Below, in pieces: positions 54,990 to 63,526 of a stretch of 64,000 nt of DNA. The notes below the pieces were generated by a model. It was not told the origin of the DNA. It was given only the letters and a program-made list of their open reading frames with translations, and made no database searches. The stretch covers positions 1 to 64,000 of the forward strand of contig NZ_RCNV01000007.1 of NCBI RefSeq assembly GCF_003667275.1, read 5' to 3'. This DNA is from Mesonia aquimarina (GTDB lineage Bacteria; Bacteroidota; Bacteroidia; Flavobacteriales; Flavobacteriaceae). A program made the translations under genes and the position numbers. Position 1 is the first letter of the stretch. Every line of letters starts with the position of its first letter.

Positions 54990-55764
54990 TTTTTATTCCC
55001 AAAGATTCATAAATATAATCAAAGGTAGATAGCAATTGGGGGTTACCATCTACCAAGGCTACATCGTGTTCAAAGTGTGCACTTGGTTTTCCATCTTGTG
55101 TTAGAATAGTCCAGCCATCACGCAATTGTTTTATACGTTTTGTACCTTGATTTACCATAGGTTCTATAGCTACAACCATTCCTTCAATAAACTTTTTTCC
55201 TTTACCACGTCTTCCGTAATTTGGCATTTCAGGGTCTTCGTGCATGTTTCTTCCTAATCCGTGACCTACAAGTTCTCGAACTACGCCATAACCATTTTTC
55301 TCAGCATGATGTTGAATGGCGTGACCAACATCACCTACACGATTTCCTTTTTTAAATGCTTTTATGCCTTCGTAAAGACTTTCTTTAGTAACTTCTAAAA
55401 GTCTTTTAGTTTCTTTATTTACTTCGCCTACTTCAAATGTATAGGCATGATCGCCGTAAAATTCATTTTTTACAGCACCGCAATCTATGGATATAATATC
55501 GCCATCTTCAAGCGGTTTGTCATTAGGGATTCCATGAACTACTTGCGCATTTGGACTCATACATAACGAGTTTGGAAAATCATACATTCCTAAAAAACCC
55601 GGTACAGCATCGTGGTCTCTAATAAATTCTTCTGCCAATTTATCGAGGTGTAATGTTGTTACACCTGGTTTTACTTCTTTGGCAAGCATTCCTAATGTTT
55701 TTGATACTATGAGTGCGCTTTCGCGCATTAATTCTATTTCTTCGCTTGTTTTTGCTATAATCAT
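54958..55764 (-). CDS. map: Type I methionine aminopeptidase
   Basis: 268 aa. It removes the initiator methionine. Metal ligands are in place: Asp in IISIDCGAVKNEFYGDHAYTF (two), His in VGHGLGRNMHEDP, Glu in AIEPMVNQG, and Glu in HFEHDVALV. It is cytosolic. The downstream part overlaps the HNH-like gene. Confidence 0.95.
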   Translation of the reverse strand: MIIAKTSEEIELMRESALIVSKTLGMLAKEVKPGVTTLHLDKLAEEFIRDHDAVPGFLGMYDFPNSLCMSPNAQVVHGIPNDKPLEDGDIISIDCGAVKNEFYGDHAYTFEVGEVNKETKRLLEVTKESLYEGIKAFKKGNRVGDVGHAIQHHAEKNGYGVVRELVGHGLGRNMHEDPEMPNYGRRGKGKKFIEGMVVAIEPMVNQGTKRIKQLRDGWTILTQDGKPSAHFEHDVALVDGNPQLLSTFDYIYESLGIKSDEENEFKKV

Positions 55765-55797
55765 TAACTTATATTATCAACGGTTCTTTGTACAGCC

Positions 55798-56340
55798 TTA
55801 TTCTTCAGCATAAGGATTTGCATATTCTTTTTTAGATACAATCTGAAGAATATCTTCTTCAAAATTTTCTTGAGGAAACTCTACAAAACGATTTACTTCA
55901 TTACCCTTTTTATCGAAAAAAATAATGGTAGGTACGCGGTGAACGTTTAATCCTTCTTCATAATTTTTATCGGTAGATTTTCTTCTGTTCATAGCGTAAA
56001 CGCTAAGGTTATCTAAATCATATTCTGCAATATCTAAAAGTTTAAAGAGCTTAGGAACTTCTCTTCTGCTGTCTGGACACCAAGTGCCCATAAAAACCTT
56101 GATGGTGTACTTGTCTATTTTTCTTCCTATTTTCTTCGCTGTTTTGTCTGTAGGTTCATAACTATTATAAGCTTTAGTGAACCAAGATTCTGTATATCCA
56201 CTTTCAAAATCATTCTTAGAAATTAACCCGGTATAATTTTTATCATTTGGTGTTAATTCTTTATGATCTGTTTGTGCATTTAATTGAAATACACTTGTTG
56301 ATAAAGTTAACATTATCAGCAAGATAGTTATTTTTTTCAT
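55798..56340 (-). CDS. Secreted thioredoxin-like protein with a single active-site cysteine
   Basis: 180 aa. The signal peptide ends at FQLNAQ. A thioredoxin fold follows, with the active-site region FMGTWCPDSRREVP: Cys88 is present but the second Cys of CxxC is Ser91. The cis-Pro loop is HRVPTIIFF. A monothiol site cannot do dithiol oxidoreduction alone, so it may form mixed disulfides or act as a carrier. It is predicted to be periplasmic. The ATG overlaps the gpmI stop by one base. Confidence 0.8.
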   Translation of the reverse strand: MKKITILLIMLTLSTSVFQLNAQTDHKELTPNDKNYTGLISKNDFESGYTESWFTKAYNSYEPTDKTAKKIGRKIDKYTIKVFMGTWCPDSRREVPKLFKLLDIAEYDLDNLSVYAMNRRKSTDKNYEEGLNVHRVPTIIFFDKKGNEVNRFVEFPQENFEEDILQIVSKKEYANPYAEE

Positions 56341-57851
56341 TATAATAATGATTTTTGAGTCATTAATTTAGGTTTTTCTATATCCATAAGCTCTAAAAGA
56401 GTGGGAGCAATATCACCTAAAATTCCATTATTTATTTTTTGTCGGTCTTTATCTATTAAAATTACAGGCACAGGATTCGTGGTATGGGCTGTATTCGGAC
56501 TTCCGTCTGCATTACGCATGTTTTCACTATTTCCGTGGTCTGCTAAAATAATAATGCTATAATTTTTTTCTGCAGCTTCAACAATTTTTTTCACGCATTG
56601 GTCTACTGTCTCGCAGGCTTTTATGGCTGCATTAAAGCTACCCGTGTGGCCAACCATGTCTGGATTTGCATAGTTTATACAGAAAAAATCGATTGAGTTT
56701 TCTTCAATTTCAGGGACTAATTTATCTGTTAATTCTTCTGCGCTCATTTCAGGTTGCAAATCATAAGTGGCAACTTTAGGGGAATGAACTAAAATTCTTT
56801 TTTCTCCTTTAAATGGTTTTTCTCTTCCACCAGAGAAGAAAAAAGTAACGTGTGGGTATTTTTCGGTTTCCGCAGCTCTTAGTTGTGTTTTGCCTGTGTA
56901 TTCTAGCACTTCACCTAATGTGGCTTTTAAATTATCTTTTCTGAAAACTACATTTATATTAGTGAAAGTTTCATCATAAGTAGTTAACGTCACAAAATAC
57001 AAAGCTATTTTTTTCATGTTATACTCTGCATTATCTTCTTGTGATAATACTTGAGTCAGTTGTCTTCCACGGTCTGTTCTGAAATTAAAAAACAAAACTA
57101 CATCTCCTTCATTTATAGTGGCTACAGGGAGTGAATTTTCTGTGAGCACAATAGGTTCTATAAATTCATCAGTAATATTTTTCTGATAATTATTTTCGAT
57201 TGACTGAACAGCATTTTGGCTTTTATCTCCTTTCCCATGTACTAATAAGTCATAAGCTTTTTGAGTACGTTCCCAACGTCGATCTCTATCCATCGCAAAA
57301 TAACGCCCAATAACCGAAGCTAGTTTGCTTTCTGTTTCCAGTAAAGTTGATTGTAAATTAGCTATAAAACCCTTGCCCGACTTCGGGTCAACATCTCTTC
57401 CATCGGTAAAAGCGTGTACATATTTTTTTTGAACACCAAATTCTTGTGCAGCTTTTAATAAGCCTTTTAAATGATTTATATGAGAATGAACTCCACCATC
57501 ACTTGTAAGTCCTAAAAAGTGAATGGGTTTGTTGTTTTCTTTTGCATAATTAAAAGCTTGCTCTAAAGCAGGTTCGCTACCTAAAGCATCATTTTCTACG
57601 GCTTTATTAATTTTTGCTAAATCTTGATATACAATGCGTCCAGCACCTAAATTCATATGGCCTACTTCACTGTTTCCCATTTGTCCGTCGGGCAAACCAA
57701 CATTCATACCATCTGTACGTAATTGCGCATTAGGATAGTGTTGTAAAAGTGAATCTACAAATGGAGTTTTTGCATTTGCAATTGCAGAAGCCTCCGGGTT
57801 TTGTGTAATCCCCCAGCCGTCTAGGATAAGTAGCATGGCTTTCTTTGACAT
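56340..57851 (-). CDS. gpmI: 2,3-bisphosphoglycerate-independent phosphoglycerate mutase
   Basis: 503 aa. It interconverts 3- and 2-phosphoglycerate using Mn and a serine intermediate. Motifs: MLLILDGWG (about 5-13), MGNSEVGHMNLGAGR near 58 carrying the phosphorylated Ser, DGRDVDPKSG near 150, FNFRTDRGRQL near 255, and FFCINYANPDMVGHTG plus LADHGNSENM near 395-440. Cytosolic. Confidence 0.95.
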   Translation of the reverse strand: MSKKAMLLILDGWGITQNPEASAIANAKTPFVDSLLQHYPNAQLRTDGMNVGLPDGQMGNSEVGHMNLGAGRIVYQDLAKINKAVENDALGSEPALEQAFNYAKENNKPIHFLGLTSDGGVHSHINHLKGLLKAAQEFGVQKKYVHAFTDGRDVDPKSGKGFIANLQSTLLETESKLASVIGRYFAMDRDRRWERTQKAYDLLVHGKGDKSQNAVQSIENNYQKNITDEFIEPIVLTENSLPVATINEGDVVLFFNFRTDRGRQLTQVLSQEDNAEYNMKKIALYFVTLTTYDETFTNINVVFRKDNLKATLGEVLEYTGKTQLRAAETEKYPHVTFFFSGGREKPFKGEKRILVHSPKVATYDLQPEMSAEELTDKLVPEIEENSIDFFCINYANPDMVGHTGSFNAAIKACETVDQCVKKIVEAAEKNYSIIILADHGNSENMRNADGSPNTAHTTNPVPVILIDKDRQKINNGILGDIAPTLLELMDIEKPKLMTQKSLL

Positions 57852-57936
57852 ATGAAAATTTTGGATGTAAAAGTATAAACTTAATTTACTTAAAATTATA
57901 ATTTTATGCTAAAATTAAGGACTTGTAATTAAATTA

Positions 57937-58671
57937 TTAAGGAAGAAGTACTGAATTAATCGAGCAAATATTTTCTGAGATATAAGTATTCAAAAATTCT
58001 TCCGTAAAATATTCATTTCCGGAAAGATTTATGTGTTGTAGTTTTTTCTTAATATCTAACTGTGAAAATTCTGCAAGCATTTTTTGGGAAGTTGGTTTAT
58101 AAGAAAAATGCCAAGGTTCATGTTTAAATCCTTTTCGACTTTTTTTAGCTGTATAAACCAAATAAAATCCAAATTGTTCACTATGCTCATCCATCCAGTT
58201 TTTTAACTTAGTATAAGGACCATCATCATAAAAATTTTCGGTTTCTAAGACACTTTCGGGGTGGGTTGCATTGGCGTCAATAATATCAATATCGGTTCCC
58301 CAATGATGTCTGGAAGTACCTGGAATTGTAGAGTATTTTATTATTTCTTGAATATTTTCTCGCGGGTTTAATCCATCTTTTAAATTACTTTTATACTTGC
58401 TTTCCCAAATTCTTTTTTGATGAGAAAAGCTCCGGTAACTGGAAACTACGTAAAGATGAATATTCTCTTTTAAAGCTTCTGTTTTCATTTTTTCAAAAGC
58501 AGTAGCACATTCTTTTCTGAGTAAATAATGATCGCCAATTAATTCTGGGCGTTTCATTCCCATGAGTTCTTTTTTTGGAAATGCTGCGGAAAAATCTTTC
58601 AGAACGTGAAAGGGTAAAATACTCATAATGCCAAATGCAATAGATGATTTAATAAAATCTTCTCTATTCAT
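57937..58671 (-). CDS. M15-family D-alanyl-D-alanine carboxypeptidase-like protein
   Basis: 244 aa with an N-terminal hydrophobic segment (about 9-25) that could be a signal peptide. VanY/DacB-type zinc peptidase: SSYRSFSHQKRIW near 82, SRHHWGTDIDI near 121 (HxxxxxxD) and HEPWHFSYKP near 180 (ExxH type). It would trim the peptide stems of peptidoglycan. The stop of the GNAT gene overlaps its start by 8 bases. Confidence 0.87.
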   Translation of the reverse strand: MNREDFIKSSIAFGIMSILPFHVLKDFSAAFPKKELMGMKRPELIGDHYLLRKECATAFEKMKTEALKENIHLYVVSSYRSFSHQKRIWESKYKSNLKDGLNPRENIQEIIKYSTIPGTSRHHWGTDIDIIDANATHPESVLETENFYDDGPYTKLKNWMDEHSEQFGFYLVYTAKKSRKGFKHEPWHFSYKPTSQKMLAEFSQLDIKKKLQHINLSGNEYFTEEFLNTYISENICSINSVLLP

Positions 58672-59116
58672 AATTAAATCTTTTGAACATTAATTGATGA
58701 TTACCGACCGATGGAATTAAAAAAACAGAGCCTTCTTTTTTAAAGGCATATTTTTCGTAAAAGGGGACTACTTTTTCACGTGCATTGAACCATAAAATTT
58801 CAGCTTTTTTTTGGAAGCAATATTTTTCAGCTTCCTTTAAAAGTATTGCTCCAATTTTTTTCTTTCTGAAATCTGGTAAAACCGCCATTCCGCGTAAGCG
58901 AAACTGAAATTTTTCTTGAAATGTATTTGAGTTATCCTCTAAAACAGACGCAATTCCTATTAATTGTGTGTTGTAAAAGGCACCTAAATGAAAACTTTCT
59001 AGAGCTTTATCTTTTTCAAAAAAACAAGTTTCTATAGGTTTTCCCGGTCGCAAAACTTGCTGCCGAATCTTGAAAATATTATCTACAGAAACTTGTTTGA
59101 TTTCAATTTCTTGCAT
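58664..59116 (-). CDS. GNAT family N-acetyltransferase
   Basis: 150 aa. Acetyl-CoA site RGMAVLPDFRKKKIGAILLKEAEKY near 74-98 (motif A with RxxKIGxxL). IEIKQVSVDNIFKIR at the N-terminus and NAREKVVPFYEKYAFKKEG near 112 fit the fold. The substrate is unknown. Overlaps the next gene's start by one base and lies in a run of short genes with GNAT 2, ClpP-like and M15. Confidence 0.85.
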   Translation of the reverse strand: MQEIEIKQVSVDNIFKIRQQVLRPGKPIETCFFEKDKALESFHLGAFYNTQLIGIASVLEDNSNTFQEKFQFRLRGMAVLPDFRKKKIGAILLKEAEKYCFQKKAEILWFNAREKVVPFYEKYAFKKEGSVFLIPSVGNHQLMFKRFNYE

Positions 59117-59403
59117 TAAGCTCTAACGTCTTGGTAAGATTTATTTTCGTCAAATTTTACTTCAGCAAAAGGGCATAACGGATCAATTTTAAACCCATTT
59201 TTACGCGCATAATTTACGGTATGATCCAGTATTTTTGAGGCAAGACCTTTTCCTTCTAATTCTTTTTTAGTTTGTGTGTGGTCTACCACCAAAATATTAT
59301 GATCTTTTTTCACGTAGGTAAGCTCGCAAACAACGCCCTGTTCATCAGACATAAAAAACATGCCGTTGGTATGGTTTTCTTTATGCTTAATTGGGTAATC
59401 CAT
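59116..59403 (-). CDS. YjdJ-type small GNAT N-acetyltransferase
   Basis: 95 aa. Minimal GNAT (Gcn5-like, YjdJ family) with VVDHTQTKKELEGKGLASKIL near 43 and ARKNGFKIDPLCPFAEVKF at the end. Typical of the compact proteins found across bacteria; the substrate is unknown. Five bases after the ClpP-like gene. Confidence 0.85.
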   Translation of the reverse strand: MDYPIKHKENHTNGMFFMSDEQGVVCELTYVKKDHNILVVDHTQTKKELEGKGLASKILDHTVNYARKNGFKIDPLCPFAEVKFDENKSYQDVRA

Positions 59404-59408
59404 GGGTT

Positions 59409-59960
59409 TTATTTTTTATAGATGTTGTCTACAATTCCGTATTCTAAAGACTCTTGAGCGTCCATCCAATAATCTCTATTAAAATCTTTCATAACTTTTT
59501 CTACCGATTGGCCGCAATTTTCTGCAAGAATTTCAGCGCTTAACTCTTTTGTTTTTAAAATTTCCTGTGCCTGAATTTCAATATTAGAAGCTTGACCTCT
59601 AGCACCGCCGCTTGGTTGATGAATCATAACCTTTGCGTGTGGCTGAATAAAGCGTTTACCTTTTGTTCCGGCAGAAAGTAATATAGAACCCATTGAAGCT
59701 GCAAGCCCTGTACAAATAGTAGAAACATCACTATTTAAAGATTGGATGGTATCATAAATTGAAAAACCTGCCGTAACATAACCACCCGGACTATTGATGA
59801 AAAATTGAATATCCTTTTTTCCTTCAGCATCAAGAAAGAGTAGACGTTCCATCACATGTTTAGCGCTCTTATCGTCTACTTGACCCCAAAGAAAAACTTT
59901 ACGCTCTTCTAAAAATTTAAGGTCGATTAGGTCTTGTGTTTTATTTGGCTTATTACTCAT
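59409..59960 (-). CDS. ClpP-like serine protease subunit (short paralogue)
   Basis: 183 aa, shorter than the ~200-225 of housekeeping ClpP. The catalytic triad is complete: Ser89 in GLAASMGSILLSAG, His114 in VMIHQPSGG, and Asp163 in FNRDYWMDAQE. The N-terminal axial-loop region is reduced. Flavobacteria often encode a second ClpP-like subunit. Its partner ATPase cannot be told from here. Confidence 0.85.
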   Translation of the reverse strand: MSNKPNKTQDLIDLKFLEERKVFLWGQVDDKSAKHVMERLLFLDAEGKKDIQFFINSPGGYVTAGFSIYDTIQSLNSDVSTICTGLAASMGSILLSAGTKGKRFIQPHAKVMIHQPSGGARGQASNIEIQAQEILKTKELSAEILAENCGQSVEKVMKDFNRDYWMDAQESLEYGIVDNIYKK

Positions 59961-60100
59961 ATAACGTTTATTCGTTTAAGGTTGAAATGAAGATAAAAAT
60001 AGAACTTATTTTTTAAATCTCCATAGCTATTTAAAGAGGTTTTTAAATTGTTTTTCATAAAAAAGTGAATTTTTATTTGGAAAAGAAAAAGAAGAAGTTT

Positions 60101-60108
60101 TATATTTG
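60101..60108 (+). promoter_or_regulatory. tRNA-Gly promoter, -7 box
   Basis: TATATTTG, ten bases before the first base of tRNA-Gly. The spacer from 59961 to 60100 is AT-rich and holds no gene. Confidence 0.65.
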
Positions 60109-60118
60109 TCGCCACAAT

Positions 60119-60191
60119 GCGGGAGTAGCTCAGTTGGTAGAGCGTCAGCCTTCCAAGCTGAATGTCGCCGGTTCGAACCCGGTCTCCCGCT
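60119..60191 (+). tRNA. tRNA-Gly (anticodon TCC)
   Basis: Acceptor GCGGGAG / CTCCCGC, D arm GCTC-AGTTGGTA-GAGC, anticodon stem TCAGC / GCTGA with loop CTTCCAA giving anticodon TCC, T arm GCCGG-TTCGAAC-CCGGT. Discriminator T; CCA not encoded. Confidence 0.93.
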
Positions 60192-60195
60192 CTTA

Positions 60196-60228
60196 AAATC
60201 CTTGTCTTTTTTAGATAAGGATTTTTTT
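60196..60228 (+). terminator. Terminator after tRNA-Gly
   Basis: AAATCCTTGTCT / AGATAAGGATTT stem with one mismatch and T-runs on both strands. It can also serve the convergent glutaminase gene. Confidence 0.8.
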
Positions 60229-60233
60229 ACTGA

Positions 60234-61145
60234 TTAAAATATTGATAATCCTGTTAAAGTTGTCAATTCTTCTAACGCACGCATACCTTTTTCAGAATTT
60301 CCTTTTTCATTTAATAATGGGCTCCAAACAGCTACTGCATACTGTTGTGGGTGAACGGCTACAATTCCACCGCCAACACCACTTTTTCCGGGCAGGCCTA
60401 CGCGAAAACTAAATTCGCCGGCTTCATCATAAAAACCGCAAGTTTGCATAATTGCATTTATTCTTTTTACACTATTGGGCTTTATTACTCGTTCATTTGT
60501 TTCTAATATTCTGCCTTCATTAGCAAAAATCATAAATGCTTTTGCTAGTTGTTCTGTAGACATACTTATGGAACATTGGTAAAAATAGAAGTCTAAAATT
60601 TCATCGGCATTATTTTCAATATTTCCGAGTGATTTCATATAGTTTACTAAAGCAATATTTCGGTAACCATGTTTTTTTTCTGAAGCCGCTACTTCTTCGT
60701 CATAATTGATTGTTTCATCTTGGGTAATAAGCTGCACGAATTCTAATAATTCTTTTTTGGGATTATCTAAATGGCTAATTAGAATATCTGCAATTACTAA
60801 TGAACCAGCGTTGATAAAAGGATTACGAGGAATTCCTTTTTCTTTTTCTAACTGGGTGAGCGAATTAAATGGGTCTCCAGAAGGTTCTACATCTACCCGT
60901 CGCCAAATTTTTTTACCGTATTTTTTTGCTAAGGCAAGCGTAAAAACCTTAGATATACTTTGTATAGAAAATCGCTCTGAGCTGTCGCCAAAGAAAAAAT
61001 GTTCGCCTGAAAGGCAGTATAAATGCATCCCAAATTTATCAGGAGAAACTGCAGAAAGCTCTGGAATATAATCGGGAACTTTTCCACCAGGATTAAACTG
61101 TTTTAACTCTTTTTCTATGACGTTTAAAATGGCTTGATAATCCAT
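60234..61145 (-). CDS. glsA: Glutaminase A
   Basis: 303 aa. It converts glutamine to glutamate and ammonia. Serine-dependent penicillin-binding fold: FSIQSISKVF near 58 with the SxxK pair, EPSGDPFNSL near 86, NPFINAGSLV near 107, and LPGKSGVGGGIVAVHP near 250. Cytosolic. One base overlaps the PepE-like gene. Confidence 0.94.
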   Translation of the reverse strand: MDYQAILNVIEKELKQFNPGGKVPDYIPELSAVSPDKFGMHLYCLSGEHFFFGDSSERFSIQSISKVFTLALAKKYGKKIWRRVDVEPSGDPFNSLTQLEKEKGIPRNPFINAGSLVIADILISHLDNPKKELLEFVQLITQDETINYDEEVAASEKKHGYRNIALVNYMKSLGNIENNADEILDFYFYQCSISMSTEQLAKAFMIFANEGRILETNERVIKPNSVKRINAIMQTCGFYDEAGEFSFRVGLPGKSGVGGGIVAVHPQQYAVAVWSPLLNEKGNSEKGMRALEELTTLTGLSIF

Positions 61146-61849
61146 TATTGTAGGTTTTTTAATGAAGTTTCAGGTTCAATTTCATATGGTGTTTTATCGC
61201 ATTGAAAAATTCTTGCTTTTAATTTTCCTTTTAAAACAATATCCTCATTAGTTACAACAAGCCAGCTTCCTTCACGTAAACCCACCACTGGAGTAGCGTT
61301 ATATTCATGAAATTCTTTGATTCGTGTTTCGCGTGTTTCGCCTTTGTGGGTTGAAGTTGGATCTGGATCTAAATAATGCGGATTTATATTGAAAGGTAAA
61401 ACTTCTAATGTGTTAAAATTGGGTGGATATACAATTGGCATGTCGTTGGTGGTGCGCATATTTACACCACAAATGTTACTTCCTGCGCTAGTGCCTAGAT
61501 AAGGTGTGCCATTCTTAATGGATTCTTGCAAAGGCTCAATAAGTTGGTGCGTATACAATTGAGAAACCAGTACAAACGTATTTCCACCACCTGTAAAGAT
61601 AGCTTCAGCTTCTAGAATGGCTTTTTTAAAATTTTCTTTTTCATGAATTCCAACTACTTTTTTATTTAAAAAAGCTAAGCCTTTTTTTGCTTTTTCTGTG
61701 TATTCTTCGTGAGTAATTCCGCCGGGTCTGGCAAAAGGAATAAATAAGATTTCAGATGCATTTTTAAAATGATCTTGTAAAGGTTCGGTTAAATAAGCTA
61801 AATAATCGCTTCCGTGAAGTGTTGATGTGCTGGCGATAATACAATTCAT
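61145..61849 (-). CDS. Peptidase E-like (S51) dipeptidase
   Basis: 234 aa from the ATG at 61849 (MNCIIASTSTLHGSDY); the longer open frame to 61897 lacks similarity. Nucleophile Ser in YLGTSAGSNICG near 120, in the GxSAGxN context, and NPHYLDPDP near 160 with the His. Peptidase E cleaves Asp-X dipeptides. The family also holds cyanophycinase relatives, but size favours PepE. Forms an operon with glsA. Confidence 0.85.
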   Translation of the reverse strand: MNCIIASTSTLHGSDYLAYLTEPLQDHFKNASEILFIPFARPGGITHEEYTEKAKKGLAFLNKKVVGIHEKENFKKAILEAEAIFTGGGNTFVLVSQLYTHQLIEPLQESIKNGTPYLGTSAGSNICGVNMRTTNDMPIVYPPNFNTLEVLPFNINPHYLDPDPTSTHKGETRETRIKEFHEYNATPVVGLREGSWLVVTNEDIVLKGKLKARIFQCDKTPYEIEPETSLKNLQ

Positions 61850-61962
61850 AAGTATAGTATTTTTTTGTAAATTTATTGTAAAGCTTTGCTTTAACAAAAG
61901 TTTAGTCGGCTTTTAGGTTTTTTATAAGATAAGTTATTGCTATTTTAACTAAAAATTCAACG

Positions 61963-62745
61963 ATGAAAAATTTCCTATTTACTTTTTTACTTTTTTTATT
62001 TTCTATTTCTGTTTTTTCTCAAACTCCTCCACGAACACTTATTCAAGGAAAAGTGAATGTTGAAGCAAATGCCAGTGCAGATGGAATCAATGTATACAAT
62101 CTAAATAGTTTGGAAGGAACAATTACCAATGAATATGGAGAATTCATGATCCCAGTGAAATTAAATGATAAGCTAATTTTTTCTGCTTTACAATATCAAG
62201 AATTTACGGTTATTATAGATAAAAGTGTTATTGAAAATAAACGTTTATCTGTTACTATAAATGAAGCTATAAATGAGTTAGATGAAGTAACCGTTAGGCC
62301 TTATAATCTTTCTGGTGACGTTAATGTAGATGTGAGGAAAATAAGAACGACCGATTTCAATGAAATTAATGAGAGTTCTGAAGAAATGGTTGAAACTTTT
62401 GGTTACGAAATGCGTCCCGATAAATATTCTGCAGTAGAAAATGATGCGATAGATAAAAGTTACTTAACTAATGGATTAAACTTTGCGAATATTTTTAGAG
62501 CAATTTTTAATGAAGATTCAGAAGAACCAAAGCATGTAGATGATATAGATGTAGGAGTAAGAAAAATGTACAATGATGAATTTTTTAAGGATAATTTTGA
62601 TATCAAAAGAGAAAACATCAACGAATTTATATTTTATGCTGAAGAAAACGGACTAACTTCTGAAATGCTTCAAAAAGGAAATGAACTAAAATTAATTGAT
62701 TTTTTATTAGAAAAAAGTAAAACCTACAAAGCGCAACAAAAATAA
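61963..62745 (+). CDS. Secreted carboxypeptidase-like regulatory domain protein, paralogue 1
   Basis: 260 aa. The signal peptide ends VFSQTPP. A CarboxypepD-reg-like domain (about 27-110) contains GTITNEYGEFMIPVKLNDKLIFSALQYQE. The mostly helical rest is charged, with AIFNEDSEEPKHVDD and DNFDIKRENINEFIFYAEENGL. It shares layout with the two following genes but is diverged. No enzyme motif; the role is unknown. Confidence 0.72.
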   Translation: MKNFLFTFLLFLFSISVFSQTPPRTLIQGKVNVEANASADGINVYNLNSLEGTITNEYGEFMIPVKLNDKLIFSALQYQEFTVIIDKSVIENKRLSVTINEAINELDEVTVRPYNLSGDVNVDVRKIRTTDFNEINESSEEMVETFGYEMRPDKYSAVENDAIDKSYLTNGLNFANIFRAIFNEDSEEPKHVDDIDVGVRKMYNDEFFKDNFDIKRENINEFIFYAEENGLTSEMLQKGNELKLIDFLLEKSKTYKAQQK

Positions 62746-62779
62746 ATTGCGAACGTCTTTTTAATAAGACTTACTTTTT

Positions 62780-63526
62780 ATGAATAAATTTTACTTTTTT
62801 TTCTGCTTGTTTTCTCCTATTTATTTATTTGGTCAAGAAACATTTTTTAGTGGGAAAATTTATGCAGATTCTATAAACACTACACAAATAAACATTGTTA
62901 ATTTAAGTCAAGAAATTGGAAGCGTAAATAAAATTGATGGAGTATTTTCTATAGCAGCTAATGCAGGTGATGAAGTTATATTTTCTTCTGTACAGTATCA
63001 GCCGTATCAACTTACAATTACCAAAGAAATGTTAGAAAAAGAAAATAAAATTTTCCTTTTTCTAGAAGTAAATCAATTAAAAGAAGTTAAATTGAGTAAT
63101 ATTGATTTAACCGGAGATCTAGCTTTAGACGCCAAGAATATGAATGTTTATGTTTTTGATCCTCGATCGGTTGGTTTACCCATGGCAGCACCTTCAAGAA
63201 CTTTAGCAGAACGTCGCTTATATACAGCAAGAACTGCAGGTCCCTTAGGTCTTTTGATAAATGCACTTAGTGGAAGATTAGCTATGCTAAAGAGAATGCA
63301 AGAATATGAAAAGCTTGAAGCGTTAATTTATAAAGCAAAAAATATGGTTTCGGAAAAATTTTTAAAAATTGATCTGGAAATTCCTGATAATTATATTGAC
63401 GATTTCTTATATTTTTGTGCTAAAGACAAAAGCTTTACTTCACTCGTGGTAAAAGCCAATGAGCTTAACTTTATTGCCTTTTTAACAACAAAAAAAGAAC
63501 CTTATTTTACATATAAAGATTGGTAG
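62780..63526 (+). CDS. Secreted carboxypeptidase-like regulatory domain protein, paralogue 2
   Basis: 248 aa. Signal peptide ending IYLFGQE. The regulatory domain holds EIGSVNKIDGVFSIAANAGDEVIFSSVQYQPY (about 42-73) and LKEVKLSNIDLTGDL. A helical C-terminal half follows (MVSEKFLKIDLEIPDNYIDDFLYF). Its N-terminal ~115 codons are nearly identical in DNA to the next gene, whose start overlaps its stop codon by one base. Confidence 0.75.
   Translation: MNKFYFFFCLFSPIYLFGQETFFSGKIYADSINTTQINIVNLSQEIGSVNKIDGVFSIAANAGDEVIFSSVQYQPYQLTITKEMLEKENKIFLFLEVNQLKEVKLSNIDLTGDLALDAKNMNVYVFDPRSVGLPMAAPSRTLAERRLYTARTAGPLGLLINALSGRLAMLKRMQEYEKLEALIYKAKNMVSEKFLKIDLEIPDNYIDDFLYFCAKDKSFTSLVVKANELNFIAFLTTKKEPYFTYKDW
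62832..63180 (+). repeat. ~350-bp near-identical block, copy 1
   Basis: Matches 63587-63935 at a constant offset of 755 bases with only scattered changes. It codes for the regulatory domain of paralogue 2. Confidence 0.88.

Noticed and set aside
57891-57904. Palindrome AAAATTATAATTTT upstream of gpmI
   Set aside because: In such AT-rich sequence a short A/T palindrome is expected by chance, and no T-run or operator context was found.
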